Positions 17,342 through 25,842 of a stretch of DNA of 64,000 nucleotides are shown here, piece after piece. The translations under genes and the position numbers were made by a program. Position 1 is the stretch's first letter. The number at the start of each line of letters is the position of its first letter. The notes beneath the pieces are model-generated. The model had not been told where the DNA came from. It worked only from the letters and a program-made list of their open reading frames with translations, and did no database searches. The DNA comes from Umezawaea tangerina. GTDB taxonomy: Bacteria > Actinomycetota > Actinomycetes > Mycobacteriales > Pseudonocardiaceae. The DNA is taken from positions 1-64,000 of the forward strand of contig NZ_PVTF01000010.1 of the NCBI RefSeq assembly GCF_003002815.1, in the 5' to 3' direction.

Positions 17342-18914
17342 CGCCGACGGCGGCTTTCGACGAGCCGCCGTCCACCACGAGCACCGCGAACGCCATGGTG
17401 TCCCGGTAGCCGACGAACCAGCCGTGCGCGTGGGTGCCGTCGCCGAACTGGGCGGTCCCGGTCTTGCCGGACACCGGGCCGAAGCCGCCCAGCGCGGTGG
17501 CGGTGCCGCCGGTGACGACCTCGCGCATCATCGGGCGCAGCGCCTCCGCGGCGGCGGCGGGCAGCGGCGTGGGCGCGGTGTTGACCTTCGTCGGGATCTC
17601 GCGGATCAGCTTGGGCACGGGCGTCCTCCCGGTCGCGACGGTGGCGGCGGCCAGCGCCATGCCGAACGGCGTGGTCTGCACCCTGCCCTGCCCGATGCCG
17701 TTCTCGACCCGCTCGGCGACGTCCGCCGCGGCGGGCACCTTGCCGGTGTTGGTGGAGATCCCGGCGACGTCGTAGTCCGCGCCGATCCCGAACTGCTTGG
17801 CGGTCGCGGTCAGCTCGGTGCCGGACATCTCGCCCGCGAGCTTGCCGAACGTGGTGTTGCACGACTGCGCGAACGCCTGCCGCAGCGGCACGGTGCCGAG
17901 GGCGAACCTGCCCTCGTTGGGGATCTTGCGGGTGCCGACGACGGCCTCGCCGGGGCACTCGACCGGGGTGTCGGCGGTGACCGCGCCGTCCTCCAGCGCC
18001 GCCGCGGCGGTGACCATCTTGAACGTCGAGCCGGGTTCGTGCAGGTAGCCGAGCGCGACCGGGCCGGTGGCGGTGGCGGCCGCGTTCTGCGCCACCGCCA
18101 GGATCTCGCCGCTGCCCGTGTCGATCGCGACGATCGCGGCCTCCTGCGGGACCCCGTCGACGGCCGCCTGGGCGGCGTCCTGCACGGCCTTGTCGAGCGT
18201 GACGGTGGCCGACTGCGTGACGACCGCCTTCTTCTCCTGCACCGTGGACACGGGTGCGTCCGCCGCGTCCACGACCAGCACCTTCCAGCCGGGCTTGCCG
18301 TCGACGGTGCCGATCTCGCTCCGCACGCCGGGCAGCACGGCCTTGGCGTAGGCGCCGGTGTCCTCGGGCAGCGGCTTGCCGTCGCGGTCGAGCAGGGCGC
18401 CCTGGCCGGAGACCGGCACGAACTTGAGCGCCTGGCCCTCGACGAGCGCCGGGTGCAGCACGGCGGGTGTCCAGTGCACCCGCCACTTCCCGCCGTCGCG
18501 CCGCACCTCGAACGAGGTCTGGTACTGCCACGGTGTGCCGCCGGGCAGCGTCCAGGTCACGTCGGCCGGGACCGTCGCCGACGCGGCCTCGGCGCCGACC
18601 GCCGGGACCGCGCCGACCCGCGCGGTGAACGCGGAGGTGGACATGCCCGTCCTGGACCGGCCGAGCGCGGCGGTCGCGGGCTGCTCCGCGTCGGTGGTCG
18701 CCGCGGCCTTGGCGACGTCACCGGCGGAGAAGGCCGCGACGAAGTCCTGCGCGGCCGTGCCGGGTGTCGTCGACGCCGGCTCCTCGGCCTCGAAGGCGGC
18801 CGACCCCGCGGACGGGTCGTCGGACCCCCACACCACCGAGGCGCCGATCCCGATGACCACCGCGGCCGCCAGACCGCCGCCCACCAGCACCAACCGGCGC
18901 GTTCTTCCCTGCAT
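17313..18914 (-). CDS. class B penicillin-binding transpeptidase with NTF2-like N-domain
   Basis: The 533-residue membrane-anchored peptidoglycan transpeptidase has an N-terminal signal-anchor (RRLVLVGGGLAAAVVIGIGA). The next region (QDFVAAFSAGDVAKAA) looks like the MecA-type NTF2-like domain. The catalytic motifs are S296-TFK, S351-C-N and K484-T-G. The arrangement resembles actinobacterial PbpA/PBP2a-like proteins that act extracytoplasmically. ATG 18914 is the natural start ahead of the anchor. It stands apart from any division-gene cluster, and the final residues overlap the convergent ABC gene. Confidence 0.88.
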   Translation of the reverse strand: MQGRTRRLVLVGGGLAAAVVIGIGASVVWGSDDPSAGSAAFEAEEPASTTPGTAAQDFVAAFSAGDVAKAAATTDAEQPATAALGRSRTGMSTSAFTARVGAVPAVGAEAASATVPADVTWTLPGGTPWQYQTSFEVRRDGGKWRVHWTPAVLHPALVEGQALKFVPVSGQGALLDRDGKPLPEDTGAYAKAVLPGVRSEIGTVDGKPGWKVLVVDAADAPVSTVQEKKAVVTQSATVTLDKAVQDAAQAAVDGVPQEAAIVAIDTGSGEILAVAQNAAATATGPVALGYLHEPGSTFKMVTAAAALEDGAVTADTPVECPGEAVVGTRKIPNEGRFALGTVPLRQAFAQSCNTTFGKLAGEMSGTELTATAKQFGIGADYDVAGISTNTGKVPAAADVAERVENGIGQGRVQTTPFGMALAAATVATGRTPVPKLIREIPTKVNTAPTPLPAAAAEALRPMMREVVTGGTATALGGFGPVSGKTGTAQFGDGTHAHGWFVGYRDTMAFAVLVVDGGSSKAAVGVTATFLGPL

Positions 18915-19027
18915 GGACTGTGAACCCCCACTCGTCGGCACCCCGGAAGGGTGCCACCCCGTGGGGTGAACGTAGTGGGGTGGTGTGGAGGTTCCGTGAC
19001 GATCCGGCGGTGATGCGCGGTCGAAAG

Positions 19028-19768
19028 TCAGCCCAACTGGGGGATTCGCGTCTGGTAGTGGCGCAGCAGGTCCGCGTTCGCCGCGTCGCCGCCCTCGACG
19101 TTCGCGCTGCGCCACAGCGGCAGGTGCACGTTCTGCTCGGCGGCCTTGTCGAACAGCCGCACCATCAGCAGGTTCCACAGGAACGCGGTGGCGATGGTCG
19201 AGATGGCCGCGGTGACCGGCTCGTCGGTCGGGTAGGTGGCGTCGCCGGGAGGCACCACGTTGTCCAGCACGACGGTCGCGACCTCGGCGAGCGTCGTGCC
19301 CGCGCGGCGCGGGGCGAGCGCGCTGGCGGCGACCGAGGTGACCGCGACGACCGGGCAGCCCGCGTCGACGGCCTGGATCGCCAGCTCGACGGGGTAGGGG
19401 TTCACGCCGGAGGTGGAGAACACGAACAGCACGTCGTGCGCGGCCAGGCCGGTGTCGCGCAGCACCTCGGCGGCCAGCCCGGTGCGGCGTTCGGCGGCGG
19501 TGCTGCTGATCGCGCCGTGCATCGGCAGCAGCTCGGGGTGGTAGACGGGGCGCACGCAGGCCAGGCCGCCCGCCCGGTAGAACGTCTCGGCGACCGCGGC
19601 CAGCGAGTGGCCCGCGCCCGCGGTGAGGATCATGCCGTCCGCGAGCACGCTGGCCAGGACCAGTTCGGCGACGTCGTCGAGCGCCGACGCGTTGTGGTGC
19701 TCCACCCTCACCAGGTGGTCGCGCACGACGTTGCCGTAGTCGGATCCGGTCACGGTCTCGCTCGTCAT
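19028..19768 (-). CDS. SIS-domain sugar isomerase/phosphosugar-binding protein
   Basis: The 246-residue protein of the UPF0309-like SIS group binds or isomerises phosphosugars. Visible are TAGAGHSLAAVAETFYRAGG, the FVFSTSGVNPYPVELA segment (Ser-rich phosphate loop) and VTSVAAS. ATG 19768 lies eight bases after a GGAGG site. It is divergent from a DeoR/MFS pair across a 125-base region that contains an operator, so the three genes probably form one sugar-uptake and processing unit. Confidence 0.8.
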   Translation of the reverse strand: MTSETVTGSDYGNVVRDHLVRVEHHNASALDDVAELVLASVLADGMILTAGAGHSLAAVAETFYRAGGLACVRPVYHPELLPMHGAISSTAAERRTGLAAEVLRDTGLAAHDVLFVFSTSGVNPYPVELAIQAVDAGCPVVAVTSVAASALAPRRAGTTLAEVATVVLDNVVPPGDATYPTDEPVTAAISTIATAFLWNLLMVRLFDKAAEQNVHLPLWRSANVEGGDAANADLLRHYQTRIPQLG

Positions 19769-19866
19769 GCGGTGGTCCTCCGTCGTCAGCTGCTCCCAGT
19801 GGTCCACACCACTGGATGGGGCCTAGTCCTACCCGATGGGCGCTCTTCGCGAAAGTCTTGCAAAAC

Positions 19867-19892
19867 GAACACAGGGCATGTTCGTATGAACA
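19867..19892. promoter_or_regulatory. operator with three GAACA/TGTTC half-sites
   Basis: GAACA (19867-19871), TGTTC (19879-19883) and GAACA (19888-19892) lie in tandem; the last two form a perfect palindrome around GTAT. The site abuts the DeoR start codon and faces the SIS gene. DeoR/GlpR proteins often autoregulate from such sites. Confidence 0.6.
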
Positions 19893-19893
19893 C

Positions 19894-20649
19894 ATGGATG
19901 GTGCGAAACGGCACGAGCTGATCCTCCAGAGCCTGCGCCAGGGGGAACGCGTCGCGGTGGGGGCCCTCGCCGAGCTGACCGGCTGCTCGGAGATGACGAT
20001 CCGCCGCGACCTGGACACGCTGGAGCGCGAGGGCCTGCTGCGCCGGGTGCGCGGCGCGGCGGTCGGGATGCTGACCGGCGAGGAGGTGCCGTACGCCGCG
20101 CGCGGCAAGCAGCGGGTCGAGGCCAAGCGCCGGATCGCGCTCGCCGTCGCGGAGCTGATCGACGACGGCGAGAGCATCGTGGTCGACGGCGGCAGCACGA
20201 CGCTGGAGGCGGCGAAGCTGCTGACCGAGCGGCGGCTGACCGTCCTGCCGCTGTCGCTGCACGTCGCGAACGCCCTGCGCGGCGCCGAGCGGGTCCGGTT
20301 GGTGCTGCCCGGCGGCGACCTGCGGCCCGGTGAGCTGTCGTTCGTGGGGCCGCTCACCGAGTACGCGTTCGAGGTCATGCGGTTCGACACCATGGTGCTG
20401 GGGAGCTGCGGGCTCAGCGTGCGCAACGGGGTGTCGTCGCACGACCTCCAGGAGGGCGCGGTGAAGAAGGCCGCCGTCACCGCGTCCGCGCGGGTGATCG
20501 CCGCCGTGGACGGCTCCAAGTTCGGCCGCACCGCCTTCGGGCGGGTCTGCGGCATCGAGTCCATCGACGTCCTGGTCACCGACGAGGACGCGCCCGCCGA
20601 CGAGATCGCCGCCGTCCGCGACGCCGGTGTGGAGGTTCGCCTTGTCTGA
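19894..20649 (+). CDS. DeoR/GlpR family transcriptional regulator
   Basis: The 251-residue regulator has an N-terminal winged HTH (MDGAKRHELILQSL, then CSEMTIRRDLDTLEREGLL, the DeoR recognition helix). Its C-terminal sugar-phosphate sensor (DeoRC) domain has VVDGGSTTLEAAK and VLGSCGLSV segments. ATG 19894 fits the family start; there is no ribosome site, so leaderless translation is possible. It overlaps the MFS gene by eight bases. Confidence 0.88.
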   Translation: MDGAKRHELILQSLRQGERVAVGALAELTGCSEMTIRRDLDTLEREGLLRRVRGAAVGMLTGEEVPYAARGKQRVEAKRRIALAVAELIDDGESIVVDGGSTTLEAAKLLTERRLTVLPLSLHVANALRGAERVRLVLPGGDLRPGELSFVGPLTEYAFEVMRFDTMVLGSCGLSVRNGVSSHDLQEGAVKKAAVTASARVIAAVDGSKFGRTAFGRVCGIESIDVLVTDEDAPADEIAAVRDAGVEVRLV

Positions 20650-21796
20650 TGTGGTCCTGACTCCGCGGCCCAAGGTGGCCAGGGTGTCGACGGCGTTGGT
20701 GTTCGCGGTCCACGCGGCGGTGTTCGCGGCGTGGACCCCGCACATCCCGGAGGTGAAGGACCGGCTCGGCCTCAACGACGGCACGCTCGGGCTCGCGCTG
20801 CTCGGCGCCCCGGTCGGGTCGGTGGTCGCGATGCTCGCGGCGGGCGGCGCCATCGCGAGGTGGGGCAGCAGGCGGGTGGTGCTGCTGACCTTCGTCGCGT
20901 ACGCGCTGGTCTCGCCCGCGCTCGGGTTCGTGCCCGCGCCGGTGTGGCTGTTCGTGGCGCTCGCGTTCTGGGGCGGTTTCCAGGGGGCGCTCGACGTGGC
21001 GATGAACTCGCAGGGGATCGCGGTGGAGACGGCCTACGGACGGCCGATCCTGTCGAGCTTCCACGCCTGGTGGAGCGCGGGGGCGTTCGTCGGGGTGGGG
21101 ATCGGGGCGCTGGCGGTCGCGCTGGGGGTGGACCTGCGCACGCAGATGATCGTGTTCACGGTGGTGCTGCTGCTGGTGGCGTGGCCGTTGACGCGGGGCA
21201 TGTTCGGGGACGACCGGGCGGTCGACGAGCACAAGCTGGGCCTGCCGTGGCGCGACCGGCGGGTGCTGCTGCTGGGGGCGGTGATGTTCGGCGGGCTGCT
21301 GTGCGAGGGAGCGATCGGCGACTGGGCCGCGGTGTACCTGCGCGACACCATCGAGGTGCCGGTGGGGCAGGTGGGGCTCGGGTACGCCGTGTTCGCGGTG
21401 ATGATGTTCCTCGGCCGCGTCGGCGGTGACGGCTGGGTGGCCCGGTTCGGGCCCGCCCGCGTGGTCGGCGGACTGGCCGCCGCGGGCGGGATCGCGTTCG
21501 GCGTCGCGCTGGTCGCGGGGCAGTTCTGGTTGGCGCTGGTGGGGTTCGGCGTGTTCGGGCTCGGGATCGCCTGCGTGGTGCCGGTGGTGTTCAGCTCGGC
21601 GGCGGCGCAGTCCGACGCGCACGCCGGGCAGGCGATCGCCGGGGTCGCGACGGCCGGGTGGGCGGGGTTCCTGCTGGGGCCGCCGCTGATCGGACTGGTG
21701 TCGCACGCGACGTCGTTGCCGCTGGCACTGGGGGTGCTGCCGGTGTGCTGTCTCGGGATCGCGGTGGCGGCCCGGTCACTGCGTCCAGCGGGCTAG
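20642..21796 (+). CDS. MFS transporter
   Basis: The 384-residue membrane protein has about 12 helices and a major-facilitator loop after helix 2 (GGAIARWGSRRVV). I choose TTG 20642 because GGAGG ends six bases upstream and the start overlaps the regulator's stop, as in translational coupling; GTG 20627 is an alternative. The small-residue-rich helices with HIPEVKDRLGL near the N-terminus resemble sugar or nucleoside MFS permeases. The stop codon TAG is also the first part of a palindromic element (21793-21963). Confidence 0.85.
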   Translation: MSDVVLTPRPKVARVSTALVFAVHAAVFAAWTPHIPEVKDRLGLNDGTLGLALLGAPVGSVVAMLAAGGAIARWGSRRVVLLTFVAYALVSPALGFVPAPVWLFVALAFWGGFQGALDVAMNSQGIAVETAYGRPILSSFHAWWSAGAFVGVGIGALAVALGVDLRTQMIVFTVVLLLVAWPLTRGMFGDDRAVDEHKLGLPWRDRRVLLLGAVMFGGLLCEGAIGDWAAVYLRDTIEVPVGQVGLGYAVFAVMMFLGRVGGDGWVARFGPARVVGGLAAAGGIAFGVALVAGQFWLALVGFGVFGLGIACVVPVVFSSAAAQSDAHAGQAIAGVATAGWAGFLLGPPLIGLVSHATSLPLALGVLPVCCLGIAVAARSLRPAG

Positions 21797-21963
21797 GGTG
21801 TTTTTCCCGGATCTCGTCCGATGAGAGTCGCGCCTGAGGTGGTTCCTGGCGGTGCGGGCGGAGTGCCCGCATACCGCTGTTGTATGTGGGCACTCCGCCC
21901 GCACCGCCAGCGGCCGCGTCAGGCCCGACTATCGCGGACACGGATTCGGGAAAAATGCCCTAG
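21793..21963. mobile_element. palindromic CTAG-bounded element, copy A
   Basis: A 171-bp near-palindrome runs from CTAG at 21793 to CTAG at 21963. The two 81-base arms align without gaps, most strongly over the inner 28 bases (one mismatch) around a nine-base loop. Terminal bases are CTAGGG..TTTTTCCCG on both ends. Copy B at 29723-29843 shares both arm types in the reverse orientation. There is no transposase inside, so this looks like a MITE. It supplies the MFS stop and the last codons of the MobA-like gene. Confidence 0.7.
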
Positions 21964-22524
21964 GTCTTCGGGTCGGTCCACGTCCGCTCCGTCGGCTACG
22001 TCCTCGCAGGGCACCAGTCGGATGGGGTGGGCGCGCAGGTAGTCGCGGGCGCCCGCGTCGCCGGTGGAGGTCTCCAGGACACCCGCCCAGTGGTCCCGGC
22101 CGATCAGCACGGGGTGGCCCGGTTCGCCGTGGAAGCTCGCGCGGGCCAGGGCGTCGGGGGTGGCGAGGGCCGACAGCCGTCGGACGGCCTCGACGGTGAT
22201 GCCGGGGGTGTCGACCGGCAGGACCAGGATGGCGTCGGTGGTGTTGTCGCCGGTCATGACGGCGGTGAGGGCGACGCGGAGCGAGGAGCCCATGCCGGTG
22301 GGCCAGTCGGGGTTGTCCAGCACGAGGGCGTGGGGCAGCGAGGCGCGTTCGCGGACCTCGGTGGCGGACGCGCCGAGCACGACGACCACCGGGGAGCAGC
22401 CTGCTCGGGTCAGGGTCGCGGTCGCGGTCTCGACGAACAGCGCGCCGTCGTGCCGCACCAGGGCCTTGGGCGAGCCGAAGCGCCTGCCCGCGCCCGCGGC
22501 GAGCAGCACCCCGGTTGTCGACAT
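21919..22524 (-). CDS. MobA-like nucleotidyltransferase (molybdenum cofactor type)
   Basis: The 201-residue NTP-transferase starts TTGVLLAAGAGRRFGSPKAL, the nucleotide-binding loop of MobA/MocA proteins, followed by LVLPVDTPGI and the PGHPVLIGRDHW segment that MocA-like cytidylyltransferases carry. It would attach CMP or GMP to molybdopterin or a similar acceptor; no molybdoenzyme gene is near. The C-terminal ~14 residues (from GHFSRIRV) are read from palindromic element A, so the original end may have been replaced. Confidence 0.8.
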   Translation of the reverse strand: MSTTGVLLAAGAGRRFGSPKALVRHDGALFVETATATLTRAGCSPVVVVLGASATEVRERASLPHALVLDNPDWPTGMGSSLRVALTAVMTGDNTTDAILVLPVDTPGITVEAVRRLSALATPDALARASFHGEPGHPVLIGRDHWAGVLETSTGDAGARDYLRAHPIRLVPCEDVADGADVDRPEDLGHFSRIRVRDSRA

Positions 22525-22528
22525 GGGG

Positions 22529-22714
22529 TCAGACTAGGGCCTCGTGCCCGATCAGGTCGGCGCGGCGGCCGACGCCGAGCTTGCGGTACACCCTGGTCAG
22601 GTGCTGCTCGACCGTGCTCACGGTGATGTGAAGCCGTTTCGCGATCGCCCGGTTGGTGTGGCCACCGGCGGCGAGGGTCGCGACCCGCCACTCCGAGTAG
22701 GTCAACTCCGTCAT
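22529..22714 (-). CDS. orphan LuxR-type DNA-binding domain
   Basis: The 61-residue product is only the C-terminal HTH of a LuxR/LAL regulator: LTYSEWRVATLAAGGHTNRA, then IAKRLHITVSTVEQHLTRVY and RKLGVGRRADLIGHEALV. No sensor or ATPase domain lies upstream, and the frame before ATG 22714 is not protein-like. It ends four bases before the MobA-like gene. It could be a stand-alone regulator or the stub of a deleted large gene. Confidence 0.55.
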   Translation of the reverse strand: MTELTYSEWRVATLAAGGHTNRAIAKRLHITVSTVEQHLTRVYRKLGVGRRADLIGHEALV

Positions 22715-22825
22715 GCACTGATCACGCGGTAGGGGTCGGATCGGTTCAGCCGTTGGCCTACATCTGCCACATGACCAGTGCGGTGACCACGATCCTCGGC
22801 GGGCATTTCCGGGCCCAGCCGCTCG

Positions 22826-22888
22826 CTCGGTTCTCCGCCCCCGCGCCCCCGTACTGCCAGTACGGGGGCGCGGGGGCGGAGAACCGAG
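22826..22888. terminator. 29-bp perfect hairpin
   Basis: Arms 22826-22854 and 22860-22888 pair perfectly around a five-base loop (TGCCA). It lies 58 bases beyond the stop of the minus-strand epoxide-hydrolase-like gene and so probably terminates it. The GC-rich stem has no T-run. Confidence 0.75.
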
Positions 22889-22946
22889 GGACCGCCTGGA
22901 CGACGGAACTCCCCGGCAAGGGTTCGTGGCCACCGCACTAGCCGTC

Positions 22947-23777
22947 TCAGCGGACGGAGAGGTGCGCGAGCAGCAGGCTCGTCATGAGCTCGGAGGCCTC
23001 GTCCGGGATCCAGTGCGAGACGTCCTCGACCATCTGGAAGTGGTACGGGCCGGTGACCCAGTTCTCGGTGTCGAACGCCGCCGCGGAGCCGAACGCGGCG
23101 TCCTCGGTGCTCCACACGTACATCGTCGGCACGGACACCTTGTCGATGCGGCCACCCGCGCGGCCCGCCCGGTACCAGTTCAGGGCCGCGGTCATGGCGC
23201 CCGGCTCCGACAGGCGGCGGACGTACTCGTCGACCTTGCTGGGGAGCACCTTCCAGTCGAAGATGCGGCGCAGCGCCTCGCCTTCGTTGTCGAGCATCCG
23301 CTGCTCGGTGTTCGAGTTGCGCCACTCGGACATGTACGCCGAGCGCGCGTGCTGGTCCTCGTCGGTGCGGATCGCGGCCGACAGCGCGGCCGGGTGCGGG
23401 GTCGAGACGGCGGTGAGGGAGCGGAGGCGGTCGGGGTGGTCGGCGGCGGTCCACCAGCCGACCGCGGCGCCCCAGTCGTGGCCGACCAGGTCGAACACCG
23501 GCCAGCCCAGCTCGTCGGCCATGGCCAGCACGTCGCCCACGAGCTCGCCCATGCCGTAGTTGGCCGCGCCGTCCGGCCGGACACCGGGGGAGTAGCCGCG
23601 CTGGTCGGGCGCGACGGCGCGGTAGCCCTGGGCGCCGAGCACGTCGACCTGGTGGTCCCAGGTCGACGAGGACTGCGGGAAACCGTGCAGCAGCAGCACC
23701 GGGCGACCGGTCTCGGGACCCGCCGCGATCGCGTCGAAGATGCCGGCCGGAGTGGGGATGTTCAGGTGTTCGACCAC
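22947..23777 (-). CDS. alpha/beta hydrolase, epoxide hydrolase-like
   Basis: The 276-residue alpha/beta-fold enzyme has the HGFPQSSSTW oxyanion motif, the nucleophile elbow GHDWGAAVGW (Asp, as in epoxide hydrolases and haloalkane dehalogenases) and the catalytic His in VSHWIP near the end. GTG 23777 gives VEHLNIPTPAGIFDAI, a normal family start; the longer frame upstream is not protein-like. It is divergent from a second hydrolase. The substrate is unknown. Confidence 0.82.
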   Translation of the reverse strand: MVEHLNIPTPAGIFDAIAAGPETGRPVLLLHGFPQSSSTWDHQVDVLGAQGYRAVAPDQRGYSPGVRPDGAANYGMGELVGDVLAMADELGWPVFDLVGHDWGAAVGWWTAADHPDRLRSLTAVSTPHPAALSAAIRTDEDQHARSAYMSEWRNSNTEQRMLDNEGEALRRIFDWKVLPSKVDEYVRRLSEPGAMTAALNWYRAGRAGGRIDKVSVPTMYVWSTEDAAFGSAAAFDTENWVTGPYHFQMVEDVSHWIPDEASELMTSLLLAHLSVR

Positions 23778-23859
23778 CGGACGAACAGTAGTGCGTGAAG
23801 TCCGTGTGATCTGGATCGCAATGCTCAACCACGGGCGGGCGGGACACGAATATGTCGGC

Positions 23860-24552
23860 ATGGAGCCCCAAGTCGACGTGCTGGCGCCGTCGGCCGACGT
23901 GCGCGCCGTCGTGCTCGTGCTGCACGGCGGACGGTCACGCGGCCACGGCCGGGTCAACCGCTACCAGCTGGCCGTGCTGCGGATGGTGCCGTTCGGGCGC
24001 GCGCTGCACGCCGCGGGCCGTGAGCACGGGCTGGAGGTGCGGATGCTGCGCTACCGCGTGCGCGGCTGGAACGCCCCCGACCTGGACCCGGTCCGCGACG
24101 TCGAGTGGGCGCTCGCCGAGATCGACAGGGCGCACCCCGGCGTGCCGGTGGTGCTGGTCGGCCACTCGATGGGCGGCCGCACCGCGCTGCGCGTCGCGGG
24201 GCACCCGTCGGTCGTGGCCGTCTGCGCGCTGGCGCCGTGGATCGAGCCCGGCGAGCCCTACGAGCAGCTCGCGGGCCGCTCGCTGCTGATCGCGCACGGC
24301 GACCGCGAGCGGATGACCGACCCCGCCCAGTCCTACCGGTACGCGGTGGTGGCCAAGCGGGTCGCGAAGCGGGTGGCCAGGTTCTCGGTGCTGGGCGACG
24401 GCCACGCGATGCTCAAGCGGGCGGGCGACTGGACCCGGCTGGTCGTGGACTTCGTGCTGGGCGAGCTCGGGTTCGAACCGCAGGCACCGGACATCGCGAA
24501 TGCCATGCGAGCGGCCGACGGCCTGGACGTCCCGCTCAAGACCGCCCACTGA
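23860..24552 (+). CDS. alpha/beta hydrolase (dienelactone hydrolase-like)
   Basis: The 230-residue protein has VLVLHGGRSRG near the start, the nucleophile elbow VGHSMGGRTALRVA (Ser) and a late LGDGHAMLKR His segment. ATG 23860 (MEPQVDV) is used; ATG 23821 would add 13 residues. It ends 15 bases before the FAD oxidoreductase gene, so it is probably the first gene of the fatty-acid-modifying operon that follows. Confidence 0.72.
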   Translation: MEPQVDVLAPSADVRAVVLVLHGGRSRGHGRVNRYQLAVLRMVPFGRALHAAGREHGLEVRMLRYRVRGWNAPDLDPVRDVEWALAEIDRAHPGVPVVLVGHSMGGRTALRVAGHPSVVAVCALAPWIEPGEPYEQLAGRSLLIAHGDRERMTDPAQSYRYAVVAKRVAKRVARFSVLGDGHAMLKRAGDWTRLVVDFVLGELGFEPQAPDIANAMRAADGLDVPLKTAH

Positions 24553-24567
24553 CGAGAGGACACCCCC

Positions 24568-25842
24568 GTGGCACAGGAACCCGGACGTCGGCGCGTCGCC
24601 GTGATCGGCAGCGGCGTGTCCGGTCTGACCGCGGCCTACCTCCTCCAGCGGCAGCACGACGTGCTGCTGTTCGAGGCGGACGACCGGCTCGGCGGCCACG
24701 CGCACACCCACGAGCTGACGACCCCGGACGGCCGCACGACGATGGTGGACAGCGGGTTCATCGTCCACAACGAGCGGACCTACCCGAACCTGCTGCGGTT
24801 GTTCCGCGAGCTGGGGGTGTCCACGCAGGACTCCGAGATGTCGATGAGCGTGCGCTGCGACGGCTGCGGCCTGGAGTACGCAGGCGCCCGCAAGCTGCCC
24901 GGCCTGTTCGCCCAGCCGCGCAACCTGGCCAAGCCCGCCTACCTGCGGATGCTGGCCGAGGTCACCCGCTTCCACCGGCACGCCCGCAGGCTGCTCGCCG
25001 CGCCGGACACCGAGGACGTCACGCTCGGCACGTTCCTGGCCATCGGCGGCTACTCGCGCTACTTCGTCGACCACTTCGTGGTGCCGGTCGTGTCCGCGGT
25101 GTGGTCGTCGGGCCCCGGCCTGAGCACCCGCTACCCGGCGCGCTACCTGTTCGAGTTCCTCGCCAACCACGGCATGCTCGCCATCGGCGGCACCCCCCAG
25201 TGGCGCACCGTCGTCGGCGGCTCGCGCTCCTACGTGGAGCGCGCGGCCAAGGGCCTCACCGCCGTGCACGTGTCCACGCCGGTCCGCTCGCTGGTCCGCA
25301 CCGCCGACGGCGTCGAGCTGCGCGACGACGCCGACCAGCGCCACGTCGTGGACAAGGTCGTCGTGGCCACGCACCCCGACCAGGCGCTGCGGCTGCTCGG
25401 CGACGCGACGCCCGCCGAGCGCGACGTCCTCGGCGCGTTCACCTACTCCCGCAACGAGACCTGGCTGCACAACGACGCGAGCGTGCTGCCGGTCAGCAGC
25501 GGCGCCAAGGCCTCGTGGAACCTGCTCAAGACCTCGTGCCGCGAGGACTCCGGCCCGGTCGTCGTGAGCTACCACATGAACCGGCTGATGCGGCTGGTCG
25601 AACCGCTCGACTACGTCGTCACGCTCAACGCGGCCGACCGGGTCGACGAGCGCAAGGCCGTCGCCAAGATGGTCTACGAGCACCCCGTCTACACGCCGGA
25701 GTCCGTTGCGGCGCAACGACGTCTGCCCGGCCTCAACACCGGCGTGACCGCGTTCGCGGGCGCCTACCACGGGTGGGGCTTCCACGAGGACGGCTGCGCG
25801 TCGGGCGTGCGGGCCGCCGAGAGCCTCGGGGTGCGCTGGTGA
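24568..25842 (+). CDS. FAD-dependent oxidoreductase (amine-oxidase-like, COG2907 type)
   Basis: The 424-residue protein starts RRVAVIGSGVSGLTAAYLL, a Rossmann dinucleotide fold, followed by FEADDRLGGHAHTH. Later segments (VDSGFIVHNERTYPNL, GGSRSYVERAAKGL, GAYHGWGFHEDG) are typical of COG2907 flavoproteins found beside DUF1365 and CFA-synthase genes. It probably oxidises or desaturates a lipid acyl chain in the membrane lipid pathway; the reaction is inferred from context. The stop overlaps the next start by four bases. Confidence 0.85.
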   Translation: MAQEPGRRRVAVIGSGVSGLTAAYLLQRQHDVLLFEADDRLGGHAHTHELTTPDGRTTMVDSGFIVHNERTYPNLLRLFRELGVSTQDSEMSMSVRCDGCGLEYAGARKLPGLFAQPRNLAKPAYLRMLAEVTRFHRHARRLLAAPDTEDVTLGTFLAIGGYSRYFVDHFVVPVVSAVWSSGPGLSTRYPARYLFEFLANHGMLAIGGTPQWRTVVGGSRSYVERAAKGLTAVHVSTPVRSLVRTADGVELRDDADQRHVVDKVVVATHPDQALRLLGDATPAERDVLGAFTYSRNETWLHNDASVLPVSSGAKASWNLLKTSCREDSGPVVVSYHMNRLMRLVEPLDYVVTLNAADRVDERKAVAKMVYEHPVYTPESVAAQRRLPGLNTGVTAFAGAYHGWGFHEDGCASGVRAAESLGVRW

